NCBI GenBank assembly: GCA_029262455.1
Contig: JAJCZJ010000014.1
Coordinates: forward strand, 62,001 to 126,000
Direction of reading: 5' to 3'
DNA from: Deltaproteobacteria bacterium
Lineage (GTDB): Bacteria > Desulfobacterota > Binatia > HRBIN30 > CADEER01
DNA: 64,000 nucleotides
In this document: one piece after another, positions 19,333 to 28,310 of the stretch
Layout: each line of letters starts with the position of its first letter
Position numbering within the stretch: the first letter of the stretch is position 1
Program-made: the position numbers and the translations under genes
Notes under the pieces: generated by a model
Database searches by the model: none
Seen by the model: only the letters and a program-made list of their open reading frames with translations
What the model was told of the DNA's origin: nothing

Positions 19333-20568
19333 TCAGAAACTGTACTCGGCCTGCGCCGTGTAGATTACATTGGCACGCAAGCCCTCCCGATTTAGCGGGA
19401 ACTGGAAGTTGGCGGCCAGCACTAGCTGGCGCCACGGGTTGAGCTTCAGCCCCATCGAGTATTGATAGACATCGGTCTTGATCGGAGCCCTTGTGTCGGT
19501 GTCGTGCACACCTAGAAAGTCCGGGACCAAGGTAAGCCACGAAGCGACCCGCAGATCCGCCCCGGCGGCCCAGTTAAATTGGCTACCGTCGCGCCGACCG
19601 CGAATGGAGTAGCCAATATTCGCGTGTGGTGACACAAATCCAAAATTTCTCGACAATACCAGCTGCGGCGTTATCGTCGGGCCCTTGAATCCACGAAAAT
19701 CGTTCCCACCACCGGTCGGAATCGTTCCGGTCACAACTCCAGCGATATCGACATGGTTCTTGCGCGCACTGAGGAAATGATATTTGCCGCGCAGGTAGAC
19801 ATCGCCCAGTCCGACAGTTTCCTCGTCGAACGAACCTTGGAGGGTCTGGGCATCGATACGACCCGGTTGGTTACGCGCAAACTCGATGCGATTCAGCGTA
19901 CCCGGATTGCCAGAATTTCTGCCGGGGTCATCCACATGCGCGATCACGTCCCCCTGAAACCGAATGTAGACAACTGGCAACGCCACCTGAACATCGAAGT
20001 TGTCCGTCACCCCATACGAGGCAAAGAGAAAAAGATTGTGGACATCGACGTCGAAGCTCAGGTCCAGGCGAATGATATCATCTGCTATTCCCGGCAGTTG
20101 ATTACCCGCTGGTTGTTGAGCCAAGACAGCCTCCCCAACGGGAAAGATGGAAACTACTCGGTTCGTCGGCGTTTTGAAGAAAGTGTCAAAGTGCACGTAG
20201 GAATAGGACGTACTGATCGAGAACTTGCCCTGCCCCAAAGTCTGAGCGCGCTGGGAAAAAAGCGGGCCCAGGCTCTCACTCGATCGGAGCCAAAGGTCCA
20301 GGTCCGGGTCAAATTCGTAGGTGTAAGCCGCTGACGCAGAAGGCACCGGAAGCTGACTTCTAAACGAATTGATCGAGCTACTGACTTGACTGGAAAGGCC
20401 TGCGTTGACATCCACGATGCCCGACCCGACAATGTTCCCGCCGAGGCCCGTCGCCACCGAAACGTCTGGCCCAAACACCTGAGGAAGCGCGTCTTCCAGA
20501 TCCCTTGCCGCCACCTCTGTGACGACCGTTACGATCGCCAGTACGACTAGGCAGATCGATCTTCGCAT
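19333..20568 (-). CDS. Outer-membrane beta-barrel protein, MetA-degradation/transporter-like
   Basis: 411 residues from ATG 20568 with a strong GGAGGGGG site; a longer frame to 20604 is less likely. A signal peptide (SICLVVLAIVTVVTEVAA) precedes a chain rich in alternating polar/apolar beta strands (FSISTSYSYVHFDTFF, NFDVQVALPVVYIRF, LVLAANFQFPLN) and ends in a terminal aromatic (AEYSF). The pattern resembles outer-membrane proteins annotated as phenol-degradation MetA-pathway (PF13557) family members, whose function is not well known. It is the first gene of a likely two-gene operon with the giant lipoprotein and may help display it or form a pore. Confidence 0.75.
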   Translation of the reverse strand: MRRSICLVVLAIVTVVTEVAARDLEDALPQVFGPDVSVATGLGGNIVGSGIVDVNAGLSSQVSSSINSFRSQLPVPSASAAYTYEFDPDLDLWLRSSESLGPLFSQRAQTLGQGKFSISTSYSYVHFDTFFKTPTNRVVSIFPVGEAVLAQQPAGNQLPGIADDIIRLDLSFDVDVHNLFLFASYGVTDNFDVQVALPVVYIRFQGDVIAHVDDPGRNSGNPGTLNRIEFARNQPGRIDAQTLQGSFDEETVGLGDVYLRGKYHFLSARKNHVDIAGVVTGTIPTGGGNDFRGFKGPTITPQLVLSRNFGFVSPHANIGYSIRGRRDGSQFNWAAGADLRVASWLTLVPDFLGVHDTDTRAPIKTDVYQYSMGLKLNPWRQLVLAANFQFPLNREGLRANVIYTAQAEYSF

Positions 20569-20628
20569 ACCCCCTCCGATTCGACACGTGGAAACTAACG
20601 TCACACCAACCCGGCGTTGTCAGACGGT

Positions 20629-20658
20629 CGTATCTCAAATCGAGAGTGGCAATGTCAA
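20629..20658 (-). promoter_or_regulatory. Candidate sigma-70-type promoter of the barrel/lipoprotein operon
   Basis: On the minus strand TTGACA (20658-20653) is followed after 18 nt by GATACG (20634-20629), about 60 nt before ATG 20568. The -35 box is perfect; the -10 box is weak. Confidence 0.35.
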
Positions 20659-20742
20659 CTCGAAAACCGATAAGAAAGTTGACATCCGTAAAATCCCTAG
20701 TATCAGCTCAGCGGGCCGCGTCTCCTGTTCTTGGGACGGCGC

Positions 20743-22374
20743 TTACGGCAAAGCCTTCGCGATCAGTCCGCTGGCGCCGCTGGTAATCGATAGGCTTTCG
20801 ATGCGGGTGTCTTTCGCTTGGCCGGGTATCGAGACGCGGCGCTCGACCTCGGCTACCCAGCCAGAGCCTTGCCTGGCTAAGTTCTTCACCTCGTATGCAA
20901 ACTCCGCGTCGCTGGTCCGCGGATTGTTCTGCAGCTTGGCCTTGTAGCCGGCGTAATACGTCGCAATCGCCTGCTCCGGTGTCGTATCGGCTACCGGCAC
21001 CTTGGCCGGCGGCGTCGGTAGAGCCGGCGGCACAGCTCGGGTCGCTTTTGCACGCGGTGGCGCCAAGGTTGGCGGTACGCTCGGGACCACAGGCCGCTCT
21101 GACTTGCGCATCGGGGTCGGAGACTTGGCCTCGGGCTGGGCAACCGCCGCGACCGGAACAATCACTTCACCTCTTCTCCACTTGCCTCCCGCCGAACGCA
21201 CTCGCAATGCAACAACCATGGGTCCAGCCGGCTGATCGGCCGGTACTTCCCATGTCACGCTTTCACACACCCGACTGCGCGCCTGCCCGCCAATAATCCA
21301 TTCGCACTCCAAGTCGGTCGCGATCCCGGAAGATGAAAATACCACGACATCGCCACGCCCTGCGCGCTTCGGCGCCGCGGTCACGACGACTTTCGGTTGC
21401 GGCACCGCGACCGGCGCGGGCTCGAGCGTCCAAGACCCGCTGGCCAGCGATGAGCCGTCTTCGCCGAGCGCGACTCCCTCCAGAACCCCGCTTCGACCGA
21501 TGTCGAGCTTCGACACATCGACCGATGGCTCTTTGCCTACTATTGTGCCGTCCAGCCGCCACTCGAACCGAACCTTACCAGCTCCCTTTTGGCTTGCAGA
21601 CACGACGGGCCGGCCCGTCACAACAATTGTCGCTCCGGTCGGCGGGTCAAACGAAACCACCGGGCGGTCGGCATTTGATCGATCCGGGGCCGGCTTCTCG
21701 GTCGGTCGATCCTTCACTGCAGTCGCAGTCGCCGGCGGCATCGTTGCCGTTGCGGTTGCCGCAGCACCCGACGTTAGTTCGCCAATGTTGTCTTCGTTCG
21801 ACCTGTCTCCGTTCGACCTGTCTTCGTTCGACCTGTCTTGGCGACTGGCGTCTCCGACCTGACCGAGACTCCCAGAATCTGCTGAGCTCACGACAGTCGC
21901 GCGTTCCGGCGTGGACATCAGCCCCAAACCGACAGCCCCCGCGATCACCCCGCCTAGAAAAATCGCCGCTGCATAGAGCGCAGTCAGGGCAGCCGACCTA
22001 GTTTCCGGTTCTCGGGAAGCGGGCGACTCCTGACGCCGCCGCCTCGGAGTGTCGGTATCAGCCGATCCCGCAGCCGACGATTTGGGCAAGACCACAGCAA
22101 ACGCTCCGCCAAGCTCGCGCCCTGGGTCAAAATCGATGATGTCATCGCGCCCGATGCGGATGTCGCCACACCATTCACTCAACGCCTCCGGTAGCTCGCG
22201 GGAATTTTCGAAAACCTCCGCAGGATCGACGCCGACGAGTTCGAGCACCGTCACCATCCGCTCGATGTATGGATCCCAAGCGCGCCAACGCCGCACGCGC
22301 TCACTCGAGTCGAGTTTCTCGATCGCCTCGTAGCGCCCGAACCGCGCCACAATCTCACCCGGGTGACTAACCAT
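20743..22374 (-). CDS. Single-pass membrane protein with a degenerate kinase N-lobe
   Basis: 543 residues. The first 45 or so (FGRYEAIEKL, then RRWRAWDPYIERMVTVLEL) line up with the N-lobe start of a Hanks-type kinase. The Gly-rich loop is gone, the VALKVL lysine position reads VTVLEL, and no catalytic loop or DFG follows. A transmembrane helix (ALYAAAIFLGGVIAGAVGLGL) is near residues 130-150. Outside the membrane come a triple 5-residue repeat (DRSNE), a Thr/Pro linker, two Ig-like stretches and a C-terminal domain (YYAGYKAKLQNNPRTSD, then strands). GGGGGAGC precedes the ATG. It lies 32 nt after the PP2C gene. Probably a non-catalytic partner of the kinase/phosphatase pair. Confidence 0.75.
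   Translation of the reverse strand: MVSHPGEIVARFGRYEAIEKLDSSERVRRWRAWDPYIERMVTVLELVGVDPAEVFENSRELPEALSEWCGDIRIGRDDIIDFDPGRELGGAFAVVLPKSSAAGSADTDTPRRRRQESPASREPETRSAALTALYAAAIFLGGVIAGAVGLGLMSTPERATVVSSADSGSLGQVGDASRQDRSNEDRSNGDRSNEDNIGELTSGAAATATATMPPATATAVKDRPTEKPAPDRSNADRPVVSFDPPTGATIVVTGRPVVSASQKGAGKVRFEWRLDGTIVGKEPSVDVSKLDIGRSGVLEGVALGEDGSSLASGSWTLEPAPVAVPQPKVVVTAAPKRAGRGDVVVFSSSGIATDLECEWIIGGQARSRVCESVTWEVPADQPAGPMVVALRVRSAGGKWRRGEVIVPVAAVAQPEAKSPTPMRKSERPVVPSVPPTLAPPRAKATRAVPPALPTPPAKVPVADTTPEQAIATYYAGYKAKLQNNPRTSDAEFAYEVKNLARQGSGWVAEVERRVSIPGQAKDTRIESLSITSGASGLIAKALP
21793..21837. repeat. Three tandem 15-bp coding repeats
   Basis: The unit TTCGTTCGACCTGTC is repeated three times (21793-21807, 21808-21822, 21823-21837) with a single base change in the middle unit. 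It codes the DRSNE/DRSNG repeats of the membrane protein at 20743. Confidence 0.85.
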
Positions 22375-22406
22375 GCTCCCCCCGCTCCGCCAGCGTTGCT
22401 AATCGC

Positions 22407-23126
22407 TCACTCATCCAGCACCTCCGCAGCGGCCACCGTGATGTTATCCGCCCCGCCTCGGGCATTGGCCAAATCGATCAATCGGCGACAAACAACCTCG
22501 AGATCGGTGTCTTCCGACGTCGCTAGAATCTCCGGATCCGTCACATAGCCCCAGAGTCCATCAGAACACAGGAAAAATCGGTCACCGGGGCGAAACTCCA
22601 CCGGTCCAAACCGACCGACCGCGACCTCCTCCTCCAAACCGAGCGCACTGGTGAGATGGTTGCGCCCGTACTCGGCCGACGGCGAGCCGCCGTCGCGGAC
22701 CGCGTCGGACCACACCGACTGATCATCCGTCAGCCGATCGATCTCAAATCCACGGATCCGGTAGGCGCGCGAATCTCCGACTTGCGCCAACAACGCACCG
22801 CTCGGCGCCAACAACAGGGCCGTACACGTGGTCCCCATCCCCTCCATTTCGGGATCCTCTGCGCTCTTGGCAATGATATCCCGGTTGGCGCGTAGAACCC
22901 ATTCGGCAACTTGCTGCGCCTCGCCGGTACTAGACTCCAAGAAGGCCTGCTTGATCGCCGTCACCGCAGTCGAGCTCGCAACTTCACCAGCAGCCGCCCC
23001 GCCCATGCCGTCGGCAACGACAACGATAGCCGAGTTCCCGCTCGAAGCTTCAGCGAAGCAAAAACTGTCCTCGTTTCCCGTGCGAACACGACCGACGTCT
23101 GTCGCTGCGGTCAAGCGAAATCTCAT
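22407..23126 (-). CDS. PP2C-family protein Ser/Thr phosphatase
   Basis: 239 residues from ATG 23126 (AGGGA site 7 nt upstream); an in-frame start six codons earlier is less likely. It has the PP2C metal-binding motifs: ATDVGRVRTGNEDSF near the N-terminus, VVADGMGGAAAGE, then CSDGLWGYV and a final ARGGADNITV. All key Asp and Gly residues are present, so it should be an active Mn/Mg-dependent phosphatase that removes phosphate from Ser/Thr. No signal peptide, cytoplasmic. It follows the kinase at 23271 (144 nt gap) and precedes the degenerate-kinase protein, so it most likely reverses that kinase. Confidence 0.92.
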   Translation of the reverse strand: MRFRLTAATDVGRVRTGNEDSFCFAEASSGNSAIVVVADGMGGAAAGEVASSTAVTAIKQAFLESSTGEAQQVAEWVLRANRDIIAKSAEDPEMEGMGTTCTALLLAPSGALLAQVGDSRAYRIRGFEIDRLTDDQSVWSDAVRDGGSPSAEYGRNHLTSALGLEEEVAVGRFGPVEFRPGDRFFLCSDGLWGYVTDPEILATSEDTDLEVVCRRLIDLANARGGADNITVAAAEVLDE

Positions 23127-23270
23127 CCCGTTTCCCTGCGGCAATCGAGGACGGATCCTCGCCCGTTCACCCGTAAGCCGTCAACCATTCCCAACGACCG
23201 CTCGCTGCGAGCCGCGGGGAGCGTGCGGCACTCCACCAATCGCCCTGTGCACAAGCTCTTCATTTCTGCT

Positions 23271-25634
23271 TCACCGTGAGCGACATTTCTTGACAACGGA
23301 ACAACCCGACGCGTCACACCTCATCCGACACTGCACTCCCATCGGTTTGACAACGCCACCTGCAAACGTCTCGACCCGCGTAAAATCGACCGTAACGTCT
23401 TCCGCCCCAGTCGAGGACACCCCCTCGGCAACACAAGTCATGGTTTGTCCACGACCCGCATACGTGACCTCGCGCGAGGCGCAGTACTGACGCGCCAACT
23501 GCGCCGCGGCAGACTGGGGCGGCGGCGACAACTTCCGGCCGGCCGGTCTTGGAACCGCCGTCGGCCGCGCTACAGGCTCAGCTGCGGCCGCGCGCACTGG
23601 CAGCATCCAGATCTTCTCGGTCGATCCGCCTTGCGAATCACTCGCCACTAGCTTCAAAGAATGCCGCCCCTCGATCGCCTGATCCCATCGGCCACCGCAT
23701 GCACCGGTCGAGGACAACGGCCGCCCCGCAACATACCAACGGCACGTCACTCGGTCGCCGTCTGGGTCGAGCGGTGTCGCGATACTCACCGTCATCGAGC
23801 CGCCCGCTCTAACACTCGCCGGATTGAGCGCCGGCCCCCCAGTGATTTCCGGAGAGCGATTCACCTTTTTGGGCGTTGGTCGAAGACGCCGGGTTGGCGT
23901 GTGGCGCGGCGTCGGGCGTTGGGTCCGGGTGTTCGTCCGCCTCGCGGTCGGCACAATTGCTGCCGCATCGACCGTCGGCAATGCGCGCCGCGTCGGTGTC
24001 CGAGTCCGCACAGCTTCGCGCGTTGCCGTACGGGTCGACGTCCGGCCGCGCGTTGGAGTCAGCGAACGCGTCGGCGTCTTGCTGGCCGTTGCCGTCGCAA
24101 CCGTCGGGGTCTGCGACGGAGCAGACTTCGTAGCCTCGATTTCTCTCTCGGCCGCCAGCGCTCGACGGTACGACGCTTTCGCTTCGCGCAGAGAACGGCT
24201 CGCGTCGCGAGCCCAAAAGACGCTGCGCAAAGATTTCGCCTTTTCTAGAAACTCGATCCCATTTTTCAAATCCGTATCAGCCGAGCGTACGTGCGAACGA
24301 TCGCGATCCTGAATCTCAACCGACAAGGCCTGCCCTTCTGTCAGCAGGGTCTCGGCTTCCGCTAATGCTTGCCGCAAACGCGCCGACATCTCCGCGGGAG
24401 TCGGCGCCTCCCCGCCTGAAGGCGACGGAGTCGGAGTCGGCGACTCGATCGCAGCCACGATCGCCACCCCGGTCGGCGCCGCCGTCGAAGAATGAGTTCG
24501 CGATCCCATCCCGCCGCCGGCGATCGCCCAAAACGCAACGGCCCCGAGCACCACTACGCCGAAAGCCGCGGCCGCAACCATCCAAATCCGACTGGAGGTC
24601 TCGTCTTCGACGAGCGAGTCCCGCAGAGCTTCGGAGAGTTCCTGGCAAGATCCAAAACGCTTGGAAGGGTCCGGGTCAATGCCACGCTCGATGACCGCCG
24701 CAAGCTTCTTCGGCACATCCGGCGCAAGCGTGCGTATCGGGGTGAACTCGCCAAAGTTGCGCTCGACAGCCCGTCGCGCGCGGTCCGACGACCGTTTACT
24801 TTCCTCAGGGTCGAAGTCCAGCGACAGTGGTAGATACGGACGCTCTCCAGTCAGAGCCTCGTACAACACGACACAGAGCGAGAACAGGTCGGAGCGCTGA
24901 TCGACGTTCGCCGGTGCGCCGATCTGTTCCGGTGACATGTAGGCCGGGGTTCCGGCGCCACGGAAGGTCGATTTCGTCGCCCGCTTCGACGTCCCGTGCT
25001 GCGCGATCCCGAAATCGCCTACCTTATATACGCCGCCCGTCGCGCAAAAAATGTTTTCAGGTTTGATGTCGCGATGAAGAATATGCTGGCCATGCACGTA
25101 GTCGAGCGCTTCCGCCACCGCCAAACCAACGGCAACCGCGTCCTCACTGCTCAAACGTTCGTCGCGTTTGAGGCGGTCGCGCAGCGTACCTCCCTCAATC
25201 AGCGGCATCACAAAGAACGGCTGGTCGCCATCCTCACCGTAGTCGTACACCCGGACGATGCCCTGATGTTCTAATGGATGAATCTGTCGCGCCTCGTCGC
25301 GGAACTTGCGCAAGAATGTGTCGAGCTCGTCGTCCTCGAGATCGTGCACGTTGAGCGTTTTAACCGCGACCCGCGTACCGAAATTGTGGTCGAAGGCCTC
25401 GTAGACGCGCCCGAATCCGCCCTTCCCGATCTGCGTGATGATCTCGTAACGATCGTTCGCACCGAGAAAGCGCTTCCCTCCCTTTGCCCGTCGACCCGAA
25501 TCGACTTGGGTCGGCAACACAGTGCGGCGCTCCCCACTCGGGGCCACCGTCGGCGCTGCCTTGCCCTTGCCCCCGCGGCCGCGGCTGGTCACCGGGACCG
25601 TTTGCCCTGGCGGTTTTTTCTCGTCGTCCACCAT
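23271..25634 (-). CDS. Transmembrane Ser/Thr protein kinase with extracytoplasmic Ig-like tail
   Basis: 787 residues. The cytoplasmic Hanks-type kinase domain spans about 62-340, with Gly loop GKGGFG at 70-75, Lys92 in VAVKTL, HRD at 187-189 with Lys191, DFG at 207-209 and SPE at 234-236. It therefore looks catalytically complete. A transmembrane helix lies at about 350-373. Beyond it come a helical segment rich in Glu/Ala, an Arg-rich Thr-Pro linker, an Ig-like domain (ITGGPALNPASVRAGGS, later DPDGDRVTCRWYVAG) and a C-terminal Cys-containing domain (MGVQCRMRCD). The tail presumably senses or binds something in the periplasm. It is placed between the unknown protein at 25715 and the PP2C gene. 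Confidence 0.92.
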   Translation of the reverse strand: MVDDEKKPPGQTVPVTSRGRGGKGKAAPTVAPSGERRTVLPTQVDSGRRAKGGKRFLGANDRYEIITQIGKGGFGRVYEAFDHNFGTRVAVKTLNVHDLEDDELDTFLRKFRDEARQIHPLEHQGIVRVYDYGEDGDQPFFVMPLIEGGTLRDRLKRDERLSSEDAVAVGLAVAEALDYVHGQHILHRDIKPENIFCATGGVYKVGDFGIAQHGTSKRATKSTFRGAGTPAYMSPEQIGAPANVDQRSDLFSLCVVLYEALTGERPYLPLSLDFDPEESKRSSDRARRAVERNFGEFTPIRTLAPDVPKKLAAVIERGIDPDPSKRFGSCQELSEALRDSLVEDETSSRIWMVAAAAFGVVVLGAVAFWAIAGGGMGSRTHSSTAAPTGVAIVAAIESPTPTPSPSGGEAPTPAEMSARLRQALAEAETLLTEGQALSVEIQDRDRSHVRSADTDLKNGIEFLEKAKSLRSVFWARDASRSLREAKASYRRALAAEREIEATKSAPSQTPTVATATASKTPTRSLTPTRGRTSTRTATREAVRTRTPTRRALPTVDAAAIVPTARRTNTRTQRPTPRHTPTRRLRPTPKKVNRSPEITGGPALNPASVRAGGSMTVSIATPLDPDGDRVTCRWYVAGRPLSSTGACGGRWDQAIEGRHSLKLVASDSQGGSTEKIWMLPVRAAAAEPVARPTAVPRPAGRKLSPPPQSAAAQLARQYCASREVTYAGRGQTMTCVAEGVSSTGAEDVTVDFTRVETFAGGVVKPMGVQCRMRCDASGCSVVKKCRSR

Positions 25635-25714
25635 CCGCTGTGGCTACAGGCCGCGTTGGTCTCGAAGCGGGCAAGACACTCGAGAAAAGACAGCCGGTTT
25701 TCCTGGGCGCTCGG

Positions 25715-26470
25715 TCAAGCCAATGCCTCGTCCAATGCCAGCTGCACAGCACCCTTCGTCGTGTCGGCACTTTCGAGATCGAGCAACTCCGTGAACTCCT
25801 CGACCCCCGCCATCTTGGCAGCCTTCACCATGACATCGTCAGCCGGCCGGAAAGACTGCACTCTGGCGTCGAGGGTAACCAGCGACAACCCACCGAGATC
25901 GGGATGCGTCGAGCGACCGACAGAGTACCCGAGATCGGATAGGAGAGCCCCGAGATCCGGGTACTTGTCCATGAGCATTGCGAGCGTGATCGCGCCAACG
26001 AGAAACGCCGAAATGTCACCGGCGTTGCCGCTCGTCGACGGTAGCGATCGGCGTAGGTCCTCAAGCGACAGTCGCGCATCGTGAGTGACGATCCACCGAA
26101 ACGGCGAAGCCACCGTCAGAGTCCGGCCGTCGCCCTCCGCCGACACCGAGTGGGAGTACTCCCATCGGCTGAAGGCCAAGCCGCTGCCAATACTGCGCAA
26201 CGGATCTTCGCCGAGATCTTCTGTCACTTTAAAGGGCGCGCCACAGGCCGCTCGGTAGGTCTCGCGCAGTTCTGCCAAGGAGCGCTCGGCCCCTCGGACC
26301 TCTGGCGCAGAACGCGATGCAAATCGGCCAAAAATTCTCGCCGGGACAAAGAGTGGCTGCAAGCTGCGCACATGCCGCTCGATCCGCTCCTCGAAAAACT
26401 GTGCCACGCGGTCGGTCTTTTCACGAAGCTCGACAAGCTCATCTAGGTTGATCGTAGCCCCGTGATCCAT
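25715..26470 (-). CDS. Unknown cytoplasmic protein heading the kinase/phosphatase operon
   Basis: 251 residues from the second of two adjacent ATGs (26473, 26470), just after GGGGAGA. I do not recognise the family. The N-terminus is helical (LDELVELREKTDRVAQFFEERIERHVRSLQPLF in two parts), followed by a mixed segment with RSAPEVRGAE. The second half contains HDARLSLEDLRRSLP and ends in a region with FTELLDLESADTT. There is no signal peptide or transmembrane segment. It lies 80 nt upstream of the kinase gene on the same strand and diverges from the rightward operon at 26662, so it is probably a component of the same system. Confidence 0.7.
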   Translation of the reverse strand: MDHGATINLDELVELREKTDRVAQFFEERIERHVRSLQPLFVPARIFGRFASRSAPEVRGAERSLAELRETYRAACGAPFKVTEDLGEDPLRSIGSGLAFSRWEYSHSVSAEGDGRTLTVASPFRWIVTHDARLSLEDLRRSLPSTSGNAGDISAFLVGAITLAMLMDKYPDLGALLSDLGYSVGRSTHPDLGGLSLVTLDARVQSFRPADDVMVKAAKMAGVEEFTELLDLESADTTKGAVQLALDEALA

Positions 26471-26661
26471 CATTCTCCCCGATTCCAGCGCAATTGTTGG
26501 CGAAGTTGGTGGCGAAGGCGCATCCTGCCCCGATGTCGGTCGCAAATTCAAGAATGAGAGGGCGATCCACCCCCGTTCGGATTCAAAGTGACACCTCAGC
26601 TACAGGGGCTTGCACCCGCGAAGAGCTTTTCGTACGCATTTCGCCTAACGGTTAGAACTCA
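26471..26661. promoter_or_regulatory. Divergent promoter region of the kinase/CHAT locus
   Basis: A 191-nt gap separates the leftward unknown/kinase/PP2C set from the rightward eight-gene set. Both promoters should be here. I see no TTGACA-like box that is convincing on either strand, and the rightward ATG at 26662 has only a weak ribosome binding site. Confidence 0.4.
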
Positions 26662-27465
26662 ATGGCGAGACAGTGGACAGACCAAATCGTGCAGCGTCAT
26701 CAACTGCGCGTCTACGCCGATGCCTCGATGAACGGGCCGAATTGGCGCGGCCTCTTCTCGCAAGCAATCTCAGAGTTCAACCAGCTCTCCAGCCAAAAGA
26801 GCCTGGGCGTGACACTGCTGGCTACCAGCCAAGCACCAGCACCGAGCGGCAGGGGCGGCGCCGATGTCAGCGTCAGCGCGGCCAACGGTGAGATCACGCT
26901 TCCCTACGAAGGATCGCGGCCAGTCCAATTCGATGGTGAGCGCCTGCACGGACTGACACGACAAGTCCACGACCCAGACATCAACCGGATCATCAAATGC
27001 CACGTCTTCGTGCCAACCAATCCACAAGTTCAAATGCCCCGAGGAAAGCGCCTCGTCGGCCCAGGCGTTCGTATGACCATCCTGGTCCATGAACTCGTCC
27101 ACTGCTGCGGCCTGTCAAACAGCGAACACACCAACAGCGGCGACCTATTCATCGCCAACCCGTCCGTGCTTCTCGGCTCGAATGGCGCCGCAGGCGACCG
27201 GGTCGATCTCGGAACCTATGGAGATGACAACTTGCCACAAGGGATGCCGCCTCTGGTCATGCTCGAGAGGACCGCGCAACACATCCGTAGACTCTGGCCG
27301 ACCAGTTCGCGACGACCGAACACCGGCGCCCGCAAGGCCACGCTCGCGGGACCGCCGCGCGGTACACAGTTCGCAAGCGTCGACCACACCGCGCGATCCA
27401 CACGCGAGCGCCGCGCTTTCGACCGGGCGCGTTCGCCCCAACAGCCCGGCCGGAGAGTATCTTGA
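26662..27465 (+). CDS. Zincin-like (HExxH) putative metalloprotease
   Basis: 267 residues without a signal peptide. The motif H143-E-L-V-H147-C-C-G150-L-S-N-S-E-H156 matches the zinc site of matrixin-like peptidases (HExxHxxGxxH). In strict spacing the third ligand would be N153, with a His three residues later, so the site is either shifted or impaired. Preceding strands (QVHDPDINRIIKCHVFVPTN) fit a short zincin fold. The C-terminal 60 residues are Arg/Pro-rich and probably disordered. It is the first gene of the rightward operon, and its stop overlaps the TTG start of the next gene. Role: possible protease, perhaps an effector or processing factor. Confidence 0.65.
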   Translation: MARQWTDQIVQRHQLRVYADASMNGPNWRGLFSQAISEFNQLSSQKSLGVTLLATSQAPAPSGRGGADVSVSAANGEITLPYEGSRPVQFDGERLHGLTRQVHDPDINRIIKCHVFVPTNPQVQMPRGKRLVGPGVRMTILVHELVHCCGLSNSEHTNSGDLFIANPSVLLGSNGAAGDRVDLGTYGDDNLPQGMPPLVMLERTAQHIRRLWPTSSRRPNTGARKATLAGPPRGTQFASVDHTARSTRERRAFDRARSPQQPGRRVS

Positions 27466-28310
27466 CGAAGCCGAGCCTAGCACAGACCGGAGTCACGAGG
27501 CCCGACCATCTGCCCGCACGCGTCGCACCGCCGCTCTCAAACAAGAGCTGCCAAGTGTGCCGAAAACCTCTCGATGTACACCAAGCTGTTCGCGGCGTCT
27601 GCGCAGCACCACACTGCAATCGCCAGCATCTACAGCGCAACCTCCAGCAATCCGCACACCGCGCCATGCAAGCGCTGGCCAACTCCGCCGCGGCTCTTCG
27701 GCCCAGACTCAAAGGCGAAGAGAAGTGCAATCTACGCAATCTGGTCGTGCCTGCGAACACCCGCAGATTGACACGGCTGTCGAAACGCCGCCGCAACGCC
27801 TTCGAGGCGAAGATGTGGTCCGACCTGGAGGAGATCGACTTTTCAGCAACAGCGGCTGCGACAACCACACCAGCCGACGTGTCCGATGTTTCTCGCGACG
27901 CCTGTGGAACTTGTCGAGGATTCTGCTGCGCCTGGGGCGGCACTCACGCTTTCCTCGGCAAGACGACCCTCGCCCGCATTGCCACCGAGCGATCGATCAC
28001 AAACCACACAGAGCTCGCAACACTGTACTTCGACTTGTTGCCGGAACGTAGCTACTCCGGTTCCTGCGTCTTCCACACGCAGCGCGGTTGCGCCCTCCCC
28101 AGGGATCTGCGCGCGGACATTTGTAATTCATTTGTATGCGGCGGACTGCAAGCGTATCTCACGGACGAGTCGGGCGGACGGCCGCAACCGCAATCCGCTG
28201 GGCCAGTCATCATGGCGACGACCGGAGACAAAATCATCCGCGCCGCGAGATCGACCCAGGACGGACCCGCAGCCCTTCGCCTACCAGTTTCCGGCCGGCG
28301 CCAGCCGTGA
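27462..28310 (+). CDS. CxxCxxCC-domain protein (YkgJ-type metal cluster)
   Basis: 282 residues beginning at TTG 27462, 4 nt overlapping the previous stop, with GGAG seven bases upstream. The N-terminal part has a zinc-ribbon-like set (SCQVCRKPLD, then CAAPHCNRQH). The C-terminal half carries DACGTCRGFCCAWGG and, about 60 residues on, CVFHTQRGCALPRDLRADICNSF in pieces, which matches the CxxCxxCC zinc/iron-chelating family (PF03692). Such proteins bind a metal or Fe-S cluster; their biological role is mostly unknown. Its stop overlaps the GTG start of the kinase, so translation is likely coupled. Confidence 0.75.
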   Translation: MTKPSLAQTGVTRPDHLPARVAPPLSNKSCQVCRKPLDVHQAVRGVCAAPHCNRQHLQRNLQQSAHRAMQALANSAAALRPRLKGEEKCNLRNLVVPANTRRLTRLSKRRRNAFEAKMWSDLEEIDFSATAAATTTPADVSDVSRDACGTCRGFCCAWGGTHAFLGKTTLARIATERSITNHTELATLYFDLLPERSYSGSCVFHTQRGCALPRDLRADICNSFVCGGLQAYLTDESGGRPQPQSAGPVIMATTGDKIIRAARSTQDGPAALRLPVSGRRQP

